DNA of 64,000 bases, taken from positions 62,001 to 126,000 of the forward strand of contig JAILWY010000028.1 in assembly GCA_022113835.1 (NCBI GenBank), in the 5' to 3' direction. How positions within the stretch are numbered: the first letter of the stretch is position 1; each line of letters opens with the position of its first letter. The position numbers and the translations under genes are program-made. The notes beneath the pieces are model-generated. The model had not been told where the DNA came from, did no database searches, and worked only from the letters and a program-made list of their open reading frames with translations. This DNA comes from Atopsyche davidsoni. Lineage: Eukaryota > Arthropoda > Insecta > Trichoptera > Hydrobiosidae. Below are positions 21,404 through 36,500 of the stretch, piece by piece.

Positions 21404-21411
21404 TGACGTCA
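21404..21411. promoter_or_regulatory. CRE-type palindrome TGACGTCA, right subterminal, copy 1
   Basis: 172 bases from the right end and 77 bases upstream of the THAP start codon. With 19226-19233 it places the same 8-bp palindrome at nearly equal depth at both ends. The sequence around it, from here to about 21450, is rich in CG (gcggacgcgatgacac, gagcgttttcgcg), unlike the AT-rich satellite. Confidence 0.5.
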
Positions 21412-21572
21412 GAGCGGACGCGATGACACTAGCGAGCGTTTTCGCGCACTTTTGAAAAAATATTATAAAAATGGCTTTAAACTTCGTTAAACTCAAGTTT
21501 TTTAACGAAATAAAGTTTTTTTCGTAAATAGTAAACGTGTACCCCCATTATGGAAGAGGATTTGAAAATCTT

Positions 21573-21583
21573 TCGTCATGCCT
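21573..21583 (-). repeat. Right terminal inverted repeat, copy 1
   Basis: TCGTCATGCCT, followed by the AT target duplication and then by normal satellite (tgtgatttctatg). Confidence 0.92.
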
Positions 21584-24500
21584 ATTGTGATTTCTATGAA
21601 AATAATCATCTCCCGGCTGAGTCCTGCCTTCCAGGTTCTATTCCCAAGTATGAATATATGAATAATAAATATGTTCATTTTCCGACCAAAAGACATGATT
21701 TTCTATAGGAATTTGCTGTTTTCAAAGAAAAAATATTAATCTCCTCAGTCATTCTGCAATCCTGGTACTTTTGAGCCGTTTCCCATGGTTGGGTTGAGTA
21801 TTTGAAAAAAAATTACCTCCTGCAGCGTTCTGCTGCCCTGGTACAAAACCTAAGTTTTACTTGGACGGTAATTTTAAATTTCAAATTTCTCTTCATACAA
21901 TCCTCCAGCCTAATGTGCTGGGAGGTGTTTACTAAAATACCTATTAAACTTCAGTTTCTATTGAATAAATGCTATTTCCTGATAAGAATTGTGATTTCTA
22001 TGAAAATAATCATCTCCCAGCTGAGTCCTGCCTTCCAGGTTCTATTCCCAAGTATGAATATATGAATAATAAATATGTTCATTTTCCGACCAAAAGACAT
22101 GATTTTCTATAGGAATTTGCTGTTTTCAAAGAAAAAATATTTATCTCCTCAGTCATTCTGCAATCCTGGTACTTTTGAGCCGTTTCCCATGGTTGGGTTG
22201 AGTATTTGAAAAAAAATTACCTCCTGCAGCGTTCTGCTGCCCTGGTACAAAACCTAAGTTTTACTTGGACGGTAATTTTAAATTTCAAATTTCTCTTCAT
22301 ACAATCCTCCAGCCTAATGTGCTGGGCAGTGTTTACTAAAATACCTATTAAACATCAGTTTCTATTGAATAAATGCTATTTCCTGAAAAGAATTGTGTTT
22401 TCTATGAAAATAATCATCTCCCAGCTTAGTCCTGCCTTCCAGGTTCTATTCCCAAGTATGAATATATGAATAATAAATATGTTCATTTTCCGACCAAAAG
22501 ACATGATTTTCTATAGGAATTTGCTGTTTTCAAAGAAAAAATATTTATCTCCTCAGTCATTCTGCAATCCTGGTACTTTTGAGCCGTTTCCCATGGTTGG
22601 GTTGAGTATTTGAAAAAAAATTACCTCCTGCAGCGTTCTGCTGCCCTGGTACAAAACCTAAGTTTTACTTGGACGGTAATTTTAAATTTCAAATTTCTCT
22701 TCATACAATCCTCCAGCCTATTAAGCTGGACAGTGTTTACTAAAATACCTATTAAACTTCAGTTTCTATTGAATAAATGCTATTTCCTGATAAGAATTGT
22801 GATTTCTATGAAAATAATCATCTCCCAGCTGAGTCCTGCCTTCCAGGTTCTATTCCCAAGTATGAATATATGAATAATAAATATGTTCATTTTACGACCA
22901 AAGACATGATTTTCTATAGGAATTTGCTGATTTGAATAAAAAAATATTTATCTCCTCAGTCAGTCTGAAATCCTGATACTTTTGAGCCGTTTCCCATGGT
23001 TGGGTTGAGTATTTGAAAAAAAATTACCTCCTGCAGCGTTCTGCTGCCCTGGTACAAAACCTAAGTTTTACTTGGACGGTAATTTTAAATTTCAAATTTC
23101 TCTTCATACAATCCTCCAGCCTTATGTGCTGGGCAGTGTTTACTAAAATACCTATTAAACTTCAGTTTCTATTGAATAAATGCTATTTCCTGATAAGAAT
23201 TGTGATTTCTATGAAAATAATCATCTCCCGGCTGAGTCCTGCCTTCCAGGTTCTATTCCCAAGTATGAATATATGAATAATAAATATGTTCATTTTCCGA
23301 CCAAAAGACATGATTTTCTATAGGAATTTGCTGTTTTCAAAGAAAAAATATTAATCTCCTCAGTCATTCTGCAATCCTGGTACTTTTGAGCCGTTTCCCA
23401 TGGTTGGGTTGAGTATTTGAAAAAAAATTACCTCCTGCAGCGTTCTGCTGCCCTGGTACAAAACCTAAGTTTTACTTGGACGGTAATTTTAAATTTCAAA
23501 TTTCTCTTCATACAATCCTCCAGCCTAATGTGCTGGTCAGTGTTTACTAAAATACCTATTAAACTTCAGTTCCTTTTGAATAAATGCTATTTCCTGATAA
23601 GAATTGTGATTTCTATGAAAATAATCATCTCCCAGCTGAGTCCTGCCTTCCAGGTTCTATTCCCAAGTATGAATATATGAATAATAAATATGTTCATTTT
23701 ACGACCAAAAGACATGATTTTCTATAGGAATTTGCTGATTTGAATAAAAAAATATTTATCTCCTCAGTCAGTCTGCAATCCTGGTATTTTTGAGCCGTTT
23801 TCCATGGTTGGGTTGAGTATCTGAAAAAAAATTACCTCCTGCAGCGTTCTGCTGCCCTGGTACAAAACCTAAGTTTTACTTGGACGGTAATTTTAAATTT
23901 CAAATTTCTCTTCATACATTCCTCCAGCCTAATGTGCTGGGCAGTGTTTACTAAAATACCAATTAAACTTCAGTTTCTATTGAATAAATGCTATTTCCTG
24001 ATAAGAATTGTGATTTCTATGAAAATAATCATCTCCCAGCTGAGTCCTGCCTTCCAGGTTCTATTCCCAAGTATGAATATATGAATAATAAATATGTTCA
24101 ATTTCCGACCTAAAGACATGATTTTCTATAGGAATTTGCTGATTTGAATAAAAAAATATTTATCTCCTCAGTCAGTCTGAAATCCTGGTACTTTTGAGCC
24201 GTTTTCCATGGTTGGGTTGAGTATTTGAAAAAAAATTACCTCCTGCAGCGTTCTGCTGCCCTGGTACAAAACCTAAGTTTTACTTGGACGGTAATTTTAA
24301 ATTTCAAATTTCTCTTCATACATTCCTCCAGCCTAATGTGCTGGGCAGTGTTTACTAAAATACCAATTAAACTTCAGTTTCTATTGAATAAATGCTATTT
24401 CCTGATAAGAATTGTGATTTCTATGAAAATAATCATCTCCCGGCTGAGTCCTGCCTTCCAGGTTCTATTCCCAAGTATGAATATATGAATAATAAATATG

Positions 24501-27500
24501 TTCAATTTCCGACCTAAAGACATGATTTTCTATAGGAATTTGCTGATTTGAATAAAAAAATATTTATCTCCTCAGTCAGTCTGAAATCCTGGTACTTTTG
24601 AGCCGTTTTCCATGGTTGGGTTGAGTATTTGAAAAAAAATTACCTCCTGCAGCGTTCTGCTGCCCTGGTACAAAACCTAAGTTTTACTAGGACGGTAATT
24701 TTAAATTTCAAATATCTCTTCATACAATCATCCAGCCTAATGTGCTGGGCAGTGTTTACTAAAATACCTATTAAACTTCAGTTTCTATTGAATAAATGCT
24801 ATTTCCTGATAAGAATTGTGATTTCTATGAAAATAATCATCTCCCAGCTGAGTCCTGCCTTCCAGGTTCTATTCCCAAGTATGAATATATGAATAATAAA
24901 TATGTTCATTTTACGACCAAAGACATGATTTTCTATAGGAATTTGCTGATTTGAATAAAAAAATATTTATCTCCTCAGTCAGTCTGAAATCCTGGTACTT
25001 TTGAGCCGTTTTCCATGGTTGGGTTGAGTATTTGAAAAAAAATTACCTCCTTCAGCGTTCTGCTGCCCTGGTACAAAACCTAAGTTTTACTTGGACGGTA
25101 ATTTTAAATTTCAAATTTCTCTTCATACAATCCTCCAGCCTAATGTGCTGGGCAGTGTTTACTAAAATACCTATTAAACTTCAGTTTCTATTGAATAAAT
25201 GCTATTTCCTGATAAGAATTGTGATTTCTATGAAAATAATCATCTCCCAGCTGAGTCCTGCCTTCCAGGTTCTATTCCCAAGTATGAATATATGAATAAT
25301 AAATATGTTCATTTTACGTCCAAAAGACATGATTTTCTATAGGAATTTGCTGAATTGAATAAAAAAATATTTATCTCCTCAGTCAGTCTGCAATCCTGGT
25401 ATTTTTGAGCCGTTTTCCATGGTTGGGTTGAGTATCTGAAAAAAAATTACCTCCTGCAGCGTTCTGCTGCCCTGGTACAAAACCTAAGTTTTACTTGGAC
25501 GGTAATTTTAAATTTCAAATTTCTCTTCATACATTCCTCCAGCCTAATGTGCTGGGCAGTGTTTACTAAAATACCAATTAAACTTCAGTTTCTATTGAAT
25601 AAATGCTATTTCCTGATAAGAATTGTGATTTCTATGAAAATAATCATCTCCCAGCTGAGTCCTGCCTTCCAGGTTCTATTCCCAAGTATGAATATATGAA
25701 TAATAAATATGTTCATTTTACGACCAAAAGACATGATTTTCTATAGGAATTTGCTGATTTGAATAAAAAAATATTTATCTCCTCAGTCAGTCTGCAATCC
25801 TGGTATTTTTGAGCCGTTTTCCATGGTTGGGTTGAGTATCTGAAAAAAAATTACCTCCTGCAGCGTTCTGCTGCCCTGGTACAAAACCTAAGTTTTACTT
25901 GGACGGTCATTTTAAATTTCAAATTTCTCTTCATACAATCCTCCAGCCTAATGTGCTGGGCAGTGTTTACTAAAATACCTATTAAACTTCAGTTTCTATT
26001 GAATAAATGCTATTTCCTGAAAAGAATTGTGTTTTCTATGAAAATAATCATCTCCCAGCTTAGTCCTGCCTTCCAGGTTCTATTCCCAAGTATGAATATA
26101 TGAATAATAAATATGTTCACTTTCCGACCAAAAGACATGATTTTCTGTAGGAATTTGTTGATTCGAATAAAAAAATATTTAACTCCTCAGTCAGTCTGCA
26201 ATCCTGGTACTTTTGAGCCGTTTTCCATTGTTGGGTTGAGTATTTGAAAAAAAATTACATCCTGCAGCGTTCTGCTGCCCTGGTACAAAACCTAAGTTTT
26301 ACATGGACGGTAATTTTAAATTTCAAATTTCTCTTCATACATTCCTCCAGCCTAATGTGCTGGGCAGTGTTTACTAAAATACCAATTAAACTTCAGTTTC
26401 TATTGAATAAATGCTATTTCCTGATAAGAATTGTGATTTCTATGAAAATAATCATCTCCCAGCTGAGTCCTGCCTTCCAGGTTCTATTCCCAAGTATGAA
26501 TATATGAATAATAAATATGTTCATTTTCCGACCAAAAGACATGATTTTCTATAGGAATTTGCTGATTTGAATAAAAAAATATTTATCTCCTCAGTCATTC
26601 TGCAATCCTGGTACTTTTGAGCCGTTTCCCATGGTTGGGTTGAGTATTTGAAAAAAAATTACCTCCTGCAGCGTTCTGCTGCCCTGGTACAAAACCTAAG
26701 TTTTACTTGGACGGTCATTTTAAATTTCAAATTTCTCTTCATACAATCCTCCAGCCTAATGTGCTGGGCAGTGTTTACTAAAATACCTATTAAACTTCAG
26801 TTTCTATTGAATAAATGCTATTTCCTGAAAAGAATTGTGTTTTCTATGAAAATAATCATCTCCCAGCTTAGTCCTGCCTTCCAGGTTCTATTCCCAAGTA
26901 TGAATATATGAATAATAAATATGTTCATTTTCCGACCAAAAGACATGATTTTCTATAGGAATTTGCTGTTTTCAAAGAAAAAATATTTATCTCCTCAGTC
27001 ATTCTGCAATCCTGGTACTTTTGAGCCGTTTCCCATGGTTGGGTTGAGTATTTGAAAAAAAATTACCTCCTGCAGCGTTCTGCTGCCCTGGTACAAAACC
27101 TAAGTTTTACTTGGACGGTAATTTTAAATTTCAAATTTCTCTTCATACAATCCTCCAGCCTAATGTGCTGGACAGTGTTTACTAAAATACCTATTAAACT
27201 TCAGTTTCTATTGAATAAATGCTATTTCCTGATAAGAATTGTGATTTCTATGAAAATAATCATCTCCCAGCTGAGTCCTGCCTTCCAGGTTCTATTCCCA
27301 AGTATGAATATATGAATAATAAATATGTTCATTTTACGACCAAAAGACATGATTTTCTATAGGAATTTGCTGATTTGAATAAAAAAATATTTATCTCTTC
27401 AGTCATTCTGCAATCCTGGTACTTTTGAGCCGTTTTCCATGGTTGGGTTGAGTATCTGAAAAAAAATTACCTCCTGCAGCGTTCTGCTGCCCTGGTACAA

Positions 27501-30500
27501 AACCTAAGTTTTACTTGGACGGTAATTTTAAATTTCAAATTTCTCTTCATACATTCCTCCAGCCTAATGTGCTGGGCAGTGTTTACTAAAATACCAATTA
27601 AACTTCAGTTTCTATTGAATAAATGCTATTTCCAGATAAGAATTGTGATTTCTATGAAAATAATCATCTCCCAGCTGAGTCCTGCCTTCCAGGTTCTATT
27701 CCCAAGTATGAATATATGAATAATAAATATGTTCATTTTACGACCAAAAGACATGATTTTCTATAGGAATTTGCTGATTTGAATAAGAAATAATTTATCT
27801 CCTCAGTCAGTCTGCAATCCTGGTACTTTTGAGCCGTTTTCCATTGTTGGGTTGAGTATTTGAAAAAAAATTACATCCTGCAGCGATCTGCTGCCCTGGT
27901 ACAAAACCTAAGTTTTACTTGGACGGTAATTTTAAATTTCAAATTTCTCTTCATACATTCCTCCAGCCTAATGTGCTGGGCAGTGTTTACTAATATACCT
28001 ATTAAACTTCAGTTTCTATTGAATAAATGCTATTTCCTGATAAGAATTGTGATTTCTATGAAAATAATCATCTCCCAGCTGAGTCCTGCCTTCCAGGTTC
28101 TATTCCCAAGTATGAATATATGAATAATAAATATGTTCAATTTCCGAACAAAAGACATGATTTTCTATAGGAATTTGCTGATTTGAATAAAAAAATATTT
28201 ATCTCCTCAGTCAGTCTGCAATCCTGGTATTTTTGAGCCGTTTTCCATGGTTGGGTTGAGTATCTGAAAAAAAATTACCTCCTGCAGCGTTCTGCTGCCC
28301 TGGTACAAAACCTAAGTTTTACTTGGACGGTAATTTTAAATTTCAAATTTCTCTTCATACATTCCTCCAGCCTAATGTGCTGGGCAGTGTTTACTAAAAT
28401 ACCAATTAAACTTCAGTTTCTATTGAATAAATGCTATTTCCTGATAAGAATTGTGATTTCTATGAAAATAATCATCTCCCAGCTGAGTCCTGCCTTCCAG
28501 GTTCTATTCCCAAGTATGAATATATGAATAATAAATATGTTCATTTTACGACCAAAAGACATGATTTTCTATAGGAATTTGCTGATTTGAATAAAAAAAT
28601 ATTTATCTCCTCAGTCAGTCTGCAATCCTGGTATTTTTGAGCCGTTTTCCATGGTTGGGTTGAGTATCTGAAAAAAAATTACCTCCTGCAGCGTTCTGCT
28701 GCCCTGGTACAAAACCTAAGTTTTACTTGGACGGTCATTTTAAATTTCAAATTTCTCTTCATACAATCATCCAGCCTAATGTGCTGGGCAGTGTTTACTA
28801 AAATACCTATTAAACTTCAGTTTCTATTGAATAAATGCTATTTCCTGATAAGAATTGTGATTTCTATGAAAATAATCATCTCCCAGCTGAGTCCTGCCTT
28901 CCAGGTTCTATTCCCAAGTATGAATATATGAATAATAAATATGTTCATTTTCCGACCAAAAGACATGATTTTCTATAGGAATTTGCTGTTTTCAAAGAAA
29001 AAATATTTATCTCCTCAGTCATTCTGCAATCCTGGTACTTTTGAGCCGTTTCCCATGGTTGGGTTGAGTATTTGAAAAAAAATTACCTCCTGCAGCGTTC
29101 TGCTGATCGGTACAAAACCTAAGTTTTACTTGGACGGTAATTTTAAATTTCAAATTTCTCTTCATACAATCCTCCAGCCTAATGTGCTGGGAGGTGTTTA
29201 CTAAAATACCTATTAAACTTCAGTTTCTATTGAATAAATGCTATTTCCTGATAAGAATTGTGATTTCTATGAAAATAATCATCTCCCAGCTGAGTCCTGC
29301 CTTCCAGGTTCTATTCCCAAGTATGAATATATGAATAATAAATATGTTCATTTTACGACCAAAAGACATGATTTTCTATAGGAATTTGCTGATTTGAATA
29401 AAAAAATATTTATCTCCTCAGTCAGTCTGAAATCCTGGTACTTTTGAGCCGTTTTCCATGGTTGGGTTGAGTATTTGAAAAAAAATTACCTCCTGCAGCG
29501 TTCTGCTGCCCTGGTACAAAACCTAAGTTTTACTTGGACGGTAATTTTAAATTTCAAATTTCTCTTCATACAATCCTCCAGCCTAATGTGCTGGGCAGTG
29601 TTTACTAAAATACCTATTAAACTTCAGTTTCTATTGAATAAATGCTATTTCCTGATAAGAATTGTGATTTCTATGAAAATAATCATCTCCCGGCTGAGTC
29701 CTGCCTTCCAGGTTCTATTCCCAAGTATGAATATATGAATAATAAATATGTTCATTTTCCGACCAAAAGACATGATTTTCTATAGGAATTTGCTGTTTTC
29801 AAAGAAAAAATATTTATCTCCTCAGTCATTCTGCAATCCTGGTACTTTTGAGCCGTTTCCCATGGTTGGGTTGAGTATTTGAAAAAAAATTACCTCCTGC
29901 AGCGTTCTGCTGCCCTGGTACAAAACCTAAGTTTTACTTGGACGGTAATTTTAAATTTCAAATTTCTCTTCATACAATCCTCCAGCCTAATGTGCTGGGA
30001 GGTGTTTACTAAAATACCTATTAAACTTCAGTTTCTATTGAATAAATGCTATTTCCTGATAAGAATTGTGATTTCTATGAAAATAATCATCTCCCAGCTG
30101 AGTCCTGCCTTCCAGGTTCTATTCCCAAGTATGAATATATGAATAATAAATATGTTCATTTTACGACCAAAAGACATGATTTTCTATAGGAATTTGGTGA
30201 TTTGAATAAAAAAATATTTATCTCCTCAGTCAGTCTGCAATCCTGGTATTTTTGAGCCGTTTTCCATGGTTGGGTTGAGTATCTGAAAAAAAATTACCTC
30301 CTGCAGCGTTCTGCTGCCCTGGTACAAAACCTAAGTTTTACTTGGACGGTAATTTTAAATTTCAAATTTCTCTTCATACATTCCTCCAGCCTAATGTGCT
30401 GGGCAGTGTTTACTAAAATACCAATTAAACTTCAGTTTCTATTGAATAAATGCTATTTCCTGATAAGAATTGTGATTTCTATGAAAATAATCATCTCCCA

Positions 30501-33500
30501 GCTGAGTCCTGCCTTCCAGGTTCTATTCCCAAGTATGAATATATGAATAATAAATATGTTCAATTTCCGACCTAAAGACATGATTTTCTATAGGAATTTG
30601 CTGATTTGAATAAAAAAATATTTATCTCCTCAGTCAGTCTGTAATCCTGGTACTTTTGAGCCGTTTTCCATGGTTGGGTTGAGTATCTGAAAAAAAATTA
30701 CCTCCTGCAGCGTTCTGCTGCCCTGGTACAAAACCTAAGTTTTACTTGGACGGTAATTTTAAATTTCAAATTTCTCTTCATACATTCCTCCAGCCTAATG
30801 TGCTGGGCAGTGTTTACTAAAATACCAATTAAACTTCAGTTTCTATTGAATAAATGCTATTTCCTGATAAGAATTGTGATTTCTATGAAAATAATCATCT
30901 CCCAGCTGAGTCCTGCCTTCCAGGTTCTATTCCCAAGTATGAATATATGAATAATAAATATGTTCAATTTCCGACCTAAAGACATGATTTTCTATAGGAA
31001 TTTGCTGATTTGAATAAAAAAATATTTATCTCCTCAGTCAGTCTGAAATCCTGGTACTTTTGAGCCGTTTTCCATGGTTGGGTTGAGTATTTGAAAAAAA
31101 ATTACCTCCTGCAGCGTTCTGCTGCCCTGGTACAAAACCTAAGTTTTACTTGGACGGTAATTTTAAATTTCAAATTTCTCTTCATACAATCCTCCAGCCT
31201 AATGTGCTGGGCAGTGTTTACTAAAATACCTATTAAACTTCAGTTTCTATTGAATAAATGCTATTTCCTGATAAGAATTGTGATTTCTATGAAAATAATC
31301 ATCTCCCAGCTGAGTCCTGCCTTCCAGGTTCTATTCCCAAGTATGAATATATGAATAATAAATATGTTCATTTTACGACCAAAAGACATGATTTTCTATA
31401 GGAATTTGCTGATTTGAATAAAAAAATATTTATCTCCTCAGTCAGTCTGCAATCCTGGTATTTTTGAGCCGTTTTCCATAGTTGGGTTGAGTATCTGAAA
31501 AAAAATTACCTCCTGCAGCGTTCTGCTGCCCTGGTACAAAACCTAAGTTTTACATGGACGGTCATTTTAAATTTCAAATTTCTCTTCATACAATCCTCCA
31601 GCCTAATGTGCTGGGCAGTGTTTACTAAAATACCTATTAAACTTCAGTTTCTATTGAATAAATGCTATTTCCTGAAAAGAATTGTGTTTTCTATGAAAAT
31701 AATCATCTCCCAGCTTAGTCCTGCCTTCCAGGTTCTATTCCCAAGTATGAATATATGAATAATAAATATGTTCACTTTCTGACCAAAAGACATGATTTTC
31801 TGTAGGAATTTGCTGATTCGAATAAAAAAATATTTAACTCCTCAGTCAGTCTGAAATCCTGGTACTTTTGAGCCGTTTTCCATTGTTGGGTTGAGTATTT
31901 GAAAAAAAATTACATCCTGCAGCGTTCTGCTGCCCTGGTACAAAACCTAAGTTTTACTTGGACGGTAATTTTAAATTTCAAAAATCTCTTCATACATTCC
32001 TCCAGCCTAATGTGCTGGGCAGTGTTTACTAAAATACCAATTAAACTTCAGTTTCTATTGAATAAATGCTATTTCCTGATAAGAATTGTGATTTCTATGA
32101 AAATAATCATCTCCCAGCTGAGTCCTGCCTTCCAGGTTCTATTCCCAAGTATGAATATATGAATAATAAATATGTTCATTTTACGACCAAAAGACATGAT
32201 TTTCTATAGGAATTTGCTGATTTGAATAAAAAAATATTTATCTCCTCAGTCAGTCTGCAATCCTGGTATTTTTGAGCCGTTTTCCATGGTTGGGTGGGGT
32301 ATCTGAAAAAAAATTACCTCCTGCAGCGTTCTGCTGCCCTGGTACAAAACCTAAGTTTTACTTGGACGGTAATTTTAAATTTCAAATTTCTCTTCATACA
32401 TTCCTCCAGCCTAATGTGCTGGGCAGTGTTTACTAAAATACCAATTAAACTTCAGTTTCTATTGAATAAATGCTATTTCCTGATAAGAATTGTGATTTCT
32501 ATGAAAATAATCATCTCCCAGCTGAGTCCTGCCTTCCAGGTTCTATTCCCAAGTATGAATATATGAATAATAAATATGTTCAATTTCCGACCTAAAGACA
32601 TGATTTTCTATAGGAATTTGCTGATTTGAATAAAAAAATATTTATCTCCTCAGTCAGTCTGAAATCCTGGTACTTTTGAGCCGTTTTCCATGGTTGGGTT
32701 GAGTATTTGAAAAAAAATTACCTCCTGCAGCGTTCTGCTGCCCTGGTACAAAACCTAAGTTTTACTTGGACGGTAATTTTAAATTTCAAATTTCTCTTCA
32801 TACAATCCTCCAGCCTAATGTGCTGGGCAGTGTTTACTAAAATACCTATTAAACTTCAGTTTCTATTGAATAAATGCTATTTCCTGATAAGAATTGTGAT
32901 TTCTATGAAAATAATCATCTCCCAGCTGAGTCCTGCCTTCCAGGTTCTATTCCCAAGTATGAATATATGAATAATAAATATGTTCATTTTACGACCAAAA
33001 GACATGATTTTCTATAGGAATTTGCTGATTTGAATAAAAAAATATTTATCTCCTCAGTCAGTCTGCAATCCTGGTATTTTTGAGCCGTTTTCCATGGTTG
33101 GGTTGAGTATCTGAAAAAAAATTACCTCCTGCAGCGTTCTGCTGCCCTGGTACAAAACCTAAGTTTTACTTGGACGGTAATTTTAAATTTCAAATTTCTC
33201 TTCATACATTCCTCCAGCCTAATGTGCTGGGCAGTGTTTACTAAAATACCTATTAAACATCAGTTTCTATTGAATAAATGCTATTTCCTGAAAAGAATTG
33301 TGTTTTCTATGAAAATAATCATCTCCCAGCTTAGTCCTGCCTTCCAGGTTCTATTCCCAAGTATGAATATATGAATAATAAATATGTTCATTTTCCGACC
33401 AAAAGACATGATTTTCTATAGGAATTTGCTGTTTTCAAAGAAAAAATATTTATCTCCTTAGTCAGTCTGCAATCCTGGTATTTTTGAGCCGTTTTCCATG

Positions 33501-36500
33501 GTTGGGTTGAGTATCTGAAAAAAAATTATCTCCTGCAGCGTTCTGCTGCCCTGGTACGAAACCTAAGTTTTACTTGGACGGTAATTTTAAATTTCAAATT
33601 TCTCTTCATACATTCCTCCAGCCTAATGTGCTGGGCAGTGTTTACTAAAATACCAATTAAACTTCAGTTTCTATTGAATAAATGCTATTTCCTGATAAGA
33701 ATTGTGATTTCTATGAAAATAATCATCTCCCAGCTGAGTCCTGCCTTCCAGGTTCTATTCCCAAGTATGAATATATGAATAATAAATATGTTCAATTTCC
33801 GACCTAAAGACATGATTTTCTATAGGAATTTGCTGATTTGAATAAAAAAGTATTTATCTCCTCAGTCAGTCTGAAATCCTGGTACTTTTGAGCCGTTTTC
33901 CATGGTTGGGTTGAGTATTTGAAAAAAAATTACCTCCTGCAGCGTTCTGCTGCCCTGGTACAAAACCTAAGTTTTACTTGGACGGTAATTTTAAATTTCA
34001 AATTTCTCTTCATACAATCCTCCAGCCTAATGTGCTGGGCAGTGTTTACTAAAATACCTATTAAACTTCAGTTTCTATTGAATAAATGCTATTTCCTGAT
34101 AAGAATTGTGATTTCTATGAAAATAATCATCTCCCAGCTGAGTCCTGCCTTCCAGGTTCTATTCCCAAGTATGAATATATGAATAATAAATATGTTCATT
34201 TTACGACCAAAAGACATGATTTTCTATAGGAATTTGCTGATTTGAATAAAAAAATATTTATCTCCTCAGTCAGTCTGCAATCCTGGTATTTTTGAGCCGT
34301 TTTCCATGGTTGGGTTGAGTATCTGAAAAAAAATTACCTCCTGCAGCGTTCTGCTGCCCTGGTACAAAACCTAAGTTTTACTTGGACGGTAATTTTAAAT
34401 TTCAAATTTCTCTTCATACATTCCTCCAGCCTAATGTGCTGGGCAGTGTTTACTAAAATACCAATTAAACTTCAGTTTCTATTGAATAAATGCTATTTCC
34501 TGATAAGAATTGTGATTTCTATGAAAATAATCATCTCCCAGCTGAGTCCTGCCTTCCAGGTTCTATTCCCAAGTATGAATATATGAATAATAAATATGTT
34601 CAATTTCCGACCTAAAGACATGATTTTCTATAGGAATTTGCTGATTTGAATAAAAAAATATTTATCTCCTCAGTCAGTCTGAAATCCTGGTACTTTTGAG
34701 CCGTTTTCCATGGTTGGGTTGAGTATTTGAAAAAAAATTACCTCCTGCAGCGTTCTGCTGCCCTGGTACAAAACCTAAGTTTTACTTGGACGGTAATTTT
34801 AAATTTCAAATTTCTCTTCATACAATCCTCCAGCCTAATGTGCTGGGCAGTGTTTACTAAAATACCTATTAAACTTCAGTTTCTATTGAATAAATGCTAT
34901 TTCCTGATAAGAATTGTGATTTCTATGAAAATAATCATCTCCCAGCTGAGTCCTGCCTTCCAGGTTCTATTCCCAAGTATGAATATATGAATAATAAATA
35001 TGTTCATTTTACGACCAAAAGACATGATTTTCTATAGGAATTTGCTGATTTGAATAAAAAAATATTTATCTCCTCAGTCAGTCTGCAATCCTGGTATTTT
35101 TGAGCCGTTTTCCATGGTTGGGTTGAGTATCTGAAAAAAATTACCTCCTGCAGCGTTCTGCTGCCCTGGTACAAAACCTAAGTTTTACTTGGACGGTCAT
35201 TTTAAATTTCAAATTTCTCTTCATACAATCCTCCAGCCTAATGTGCTGGGCAGTGTTTACTAAAATACCTATTAAACTTCAGTTTCTATTGAATAAATGC
35301 TATTTCCTGAAAAGAATTGTGTTTTCTATGAAAATAATCATCTCCCAGCTTAGTCCTGCCTTCCAGGTTCTATTCCCAAGTATGAATATATGAATAATAA
35401 ATATGTTCACTTTCCGACCAAAAGACATGATTTTCTGTAGGAATTTGCTGATTCGAATAAAAAAATATTTAACTCCTCAGTCAGTCTGCAATCCTGGTAC
35501 TTTTGAGCCGTTTTCCATTGTTGGGTTGAGTATTTGAAAAAAAATTACATCCTGCAGCGTTCTGCTGCCCTGGTACAAAACCTAAGTTTTACTTGGACGG
35601 TAATTTTAAATTTCAAATTTCTCTTCATACATTCCTCCAGCCTAATGTGCTGGGCAGTGTTTACTAAAATACCAATTAAACTTCAGTTTCTATTAAATAA
35701 ATGCTATTTCCTGATAAGAATTGTGATTTCTATGAAAATAATCATCTCCCAGCTGAGTCCTGCCTTCCAGGTTCTATTCCCAAGTATGAATATATGAATA
35801 ATAAATATGTTCATTTTCCGACCAAAAGACATGATTTTCTATAGGAATTTGCTGTTTTCAAAGAAAAAATATTTATCTCCTCAGTCATTCTGCAATCCTG
35901 GTACTTTTGAGCCGTTTCCCATGGTTGGGTTGAGTATTTGAAAAAAAATTACCTCCTGCAGCGTTCTGCTGCCCTGGTACAAAACCTAAGTTTTACTTGG
36001 ACGGTCATTTTAAATTTCAAATTTCTCTTCATTCATTCCTCCAGCCTAATGTGCTGGGCAGTGTTTACTAAAATACCAATTAAACTTCAGTTTCTATTGA
36101 ATAAATGCTATTTCCTGATAAGAATTGTGATTTCTATGAAAATAATCATCTCCCAGCTGAGTCCTGCCTTCCAGGTTCTATTCCCAAGTATGAATATATG
36201 AATAATAAATATGTTCATTTTACGACCAAAAGACATGATTTTCTATAGGAATTTGCTGATTTGAATAAAAAAATATTTATCTCCTCAGTCAGTCTGCAAT
36301 CCTGGTACTTTTGAGCCGTTTTCCATTGTTGGGTTGAGTATTTGAAAAACAATTACCTCCTGCAGCGTTCTGCTGCCCTGGTACAAAACCTAAGTTTTAC
36401 TTGGACGGTCATTTTAAATTTCAAATTTCTCTTCATACAATCCTCCAGCCTAATGTGCTGGGCAGTGTTTACTAAAATACCTATTAAACTTCAGTTTCTA

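Larger units (their letters stand above)
19044..21583 (+). mobile_element. ISL2EU-like DNA transposon, copy 1, transposase core deleted
   Basis: 2540 bp, beginning AGGCATGACGA and ending TCGTCATGCCT, a perfect 11-bp inverted repeat. It is flanked by AT at 19042-19043 and 21584-21585. Normal monomers read aagaattgtg, so a single AT was duplicated. It holds a SWIM/YqaJ nuclease gene on the + strand and a short THAP gene on the - strand, with converging 3' ends. As I recall the family, a THAP transposase together with a YqaJ nuclease and a 2-bp duplication defines ISL2EU elements, relatives of PIF/Harbinger. The DDE core of the transposase is absent, so the copy is not autonomous. Superfamily naming is from memory of domain pairing, not a search. 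Confidence 0.85.
10341..28230 (+). repeat. 17,890-bp tandem duplication, first copy
   Basis: From 10341 the sequence recurs exactly 17,890 bases later. It contains about 38 monomers and one 2540-bp transposon. Rare private variants recur at the same offset, such as gctgatcggtac at 11213 and 29103, and tgggtggggtatctg at 14401 and 32291. The difference just left of the block is C at 10340 against T at 28230. The only internal difference I found is C at 22224 against G at 40114. Confidence 0.93.

Noticed and set aside
21802..22065. Claim that the two ISL2EU-like copies are separate insertions at a hotspot
   Set aside because: The flanking monomers carry the same private variants for kilobases on both sides, which only duplication explains.
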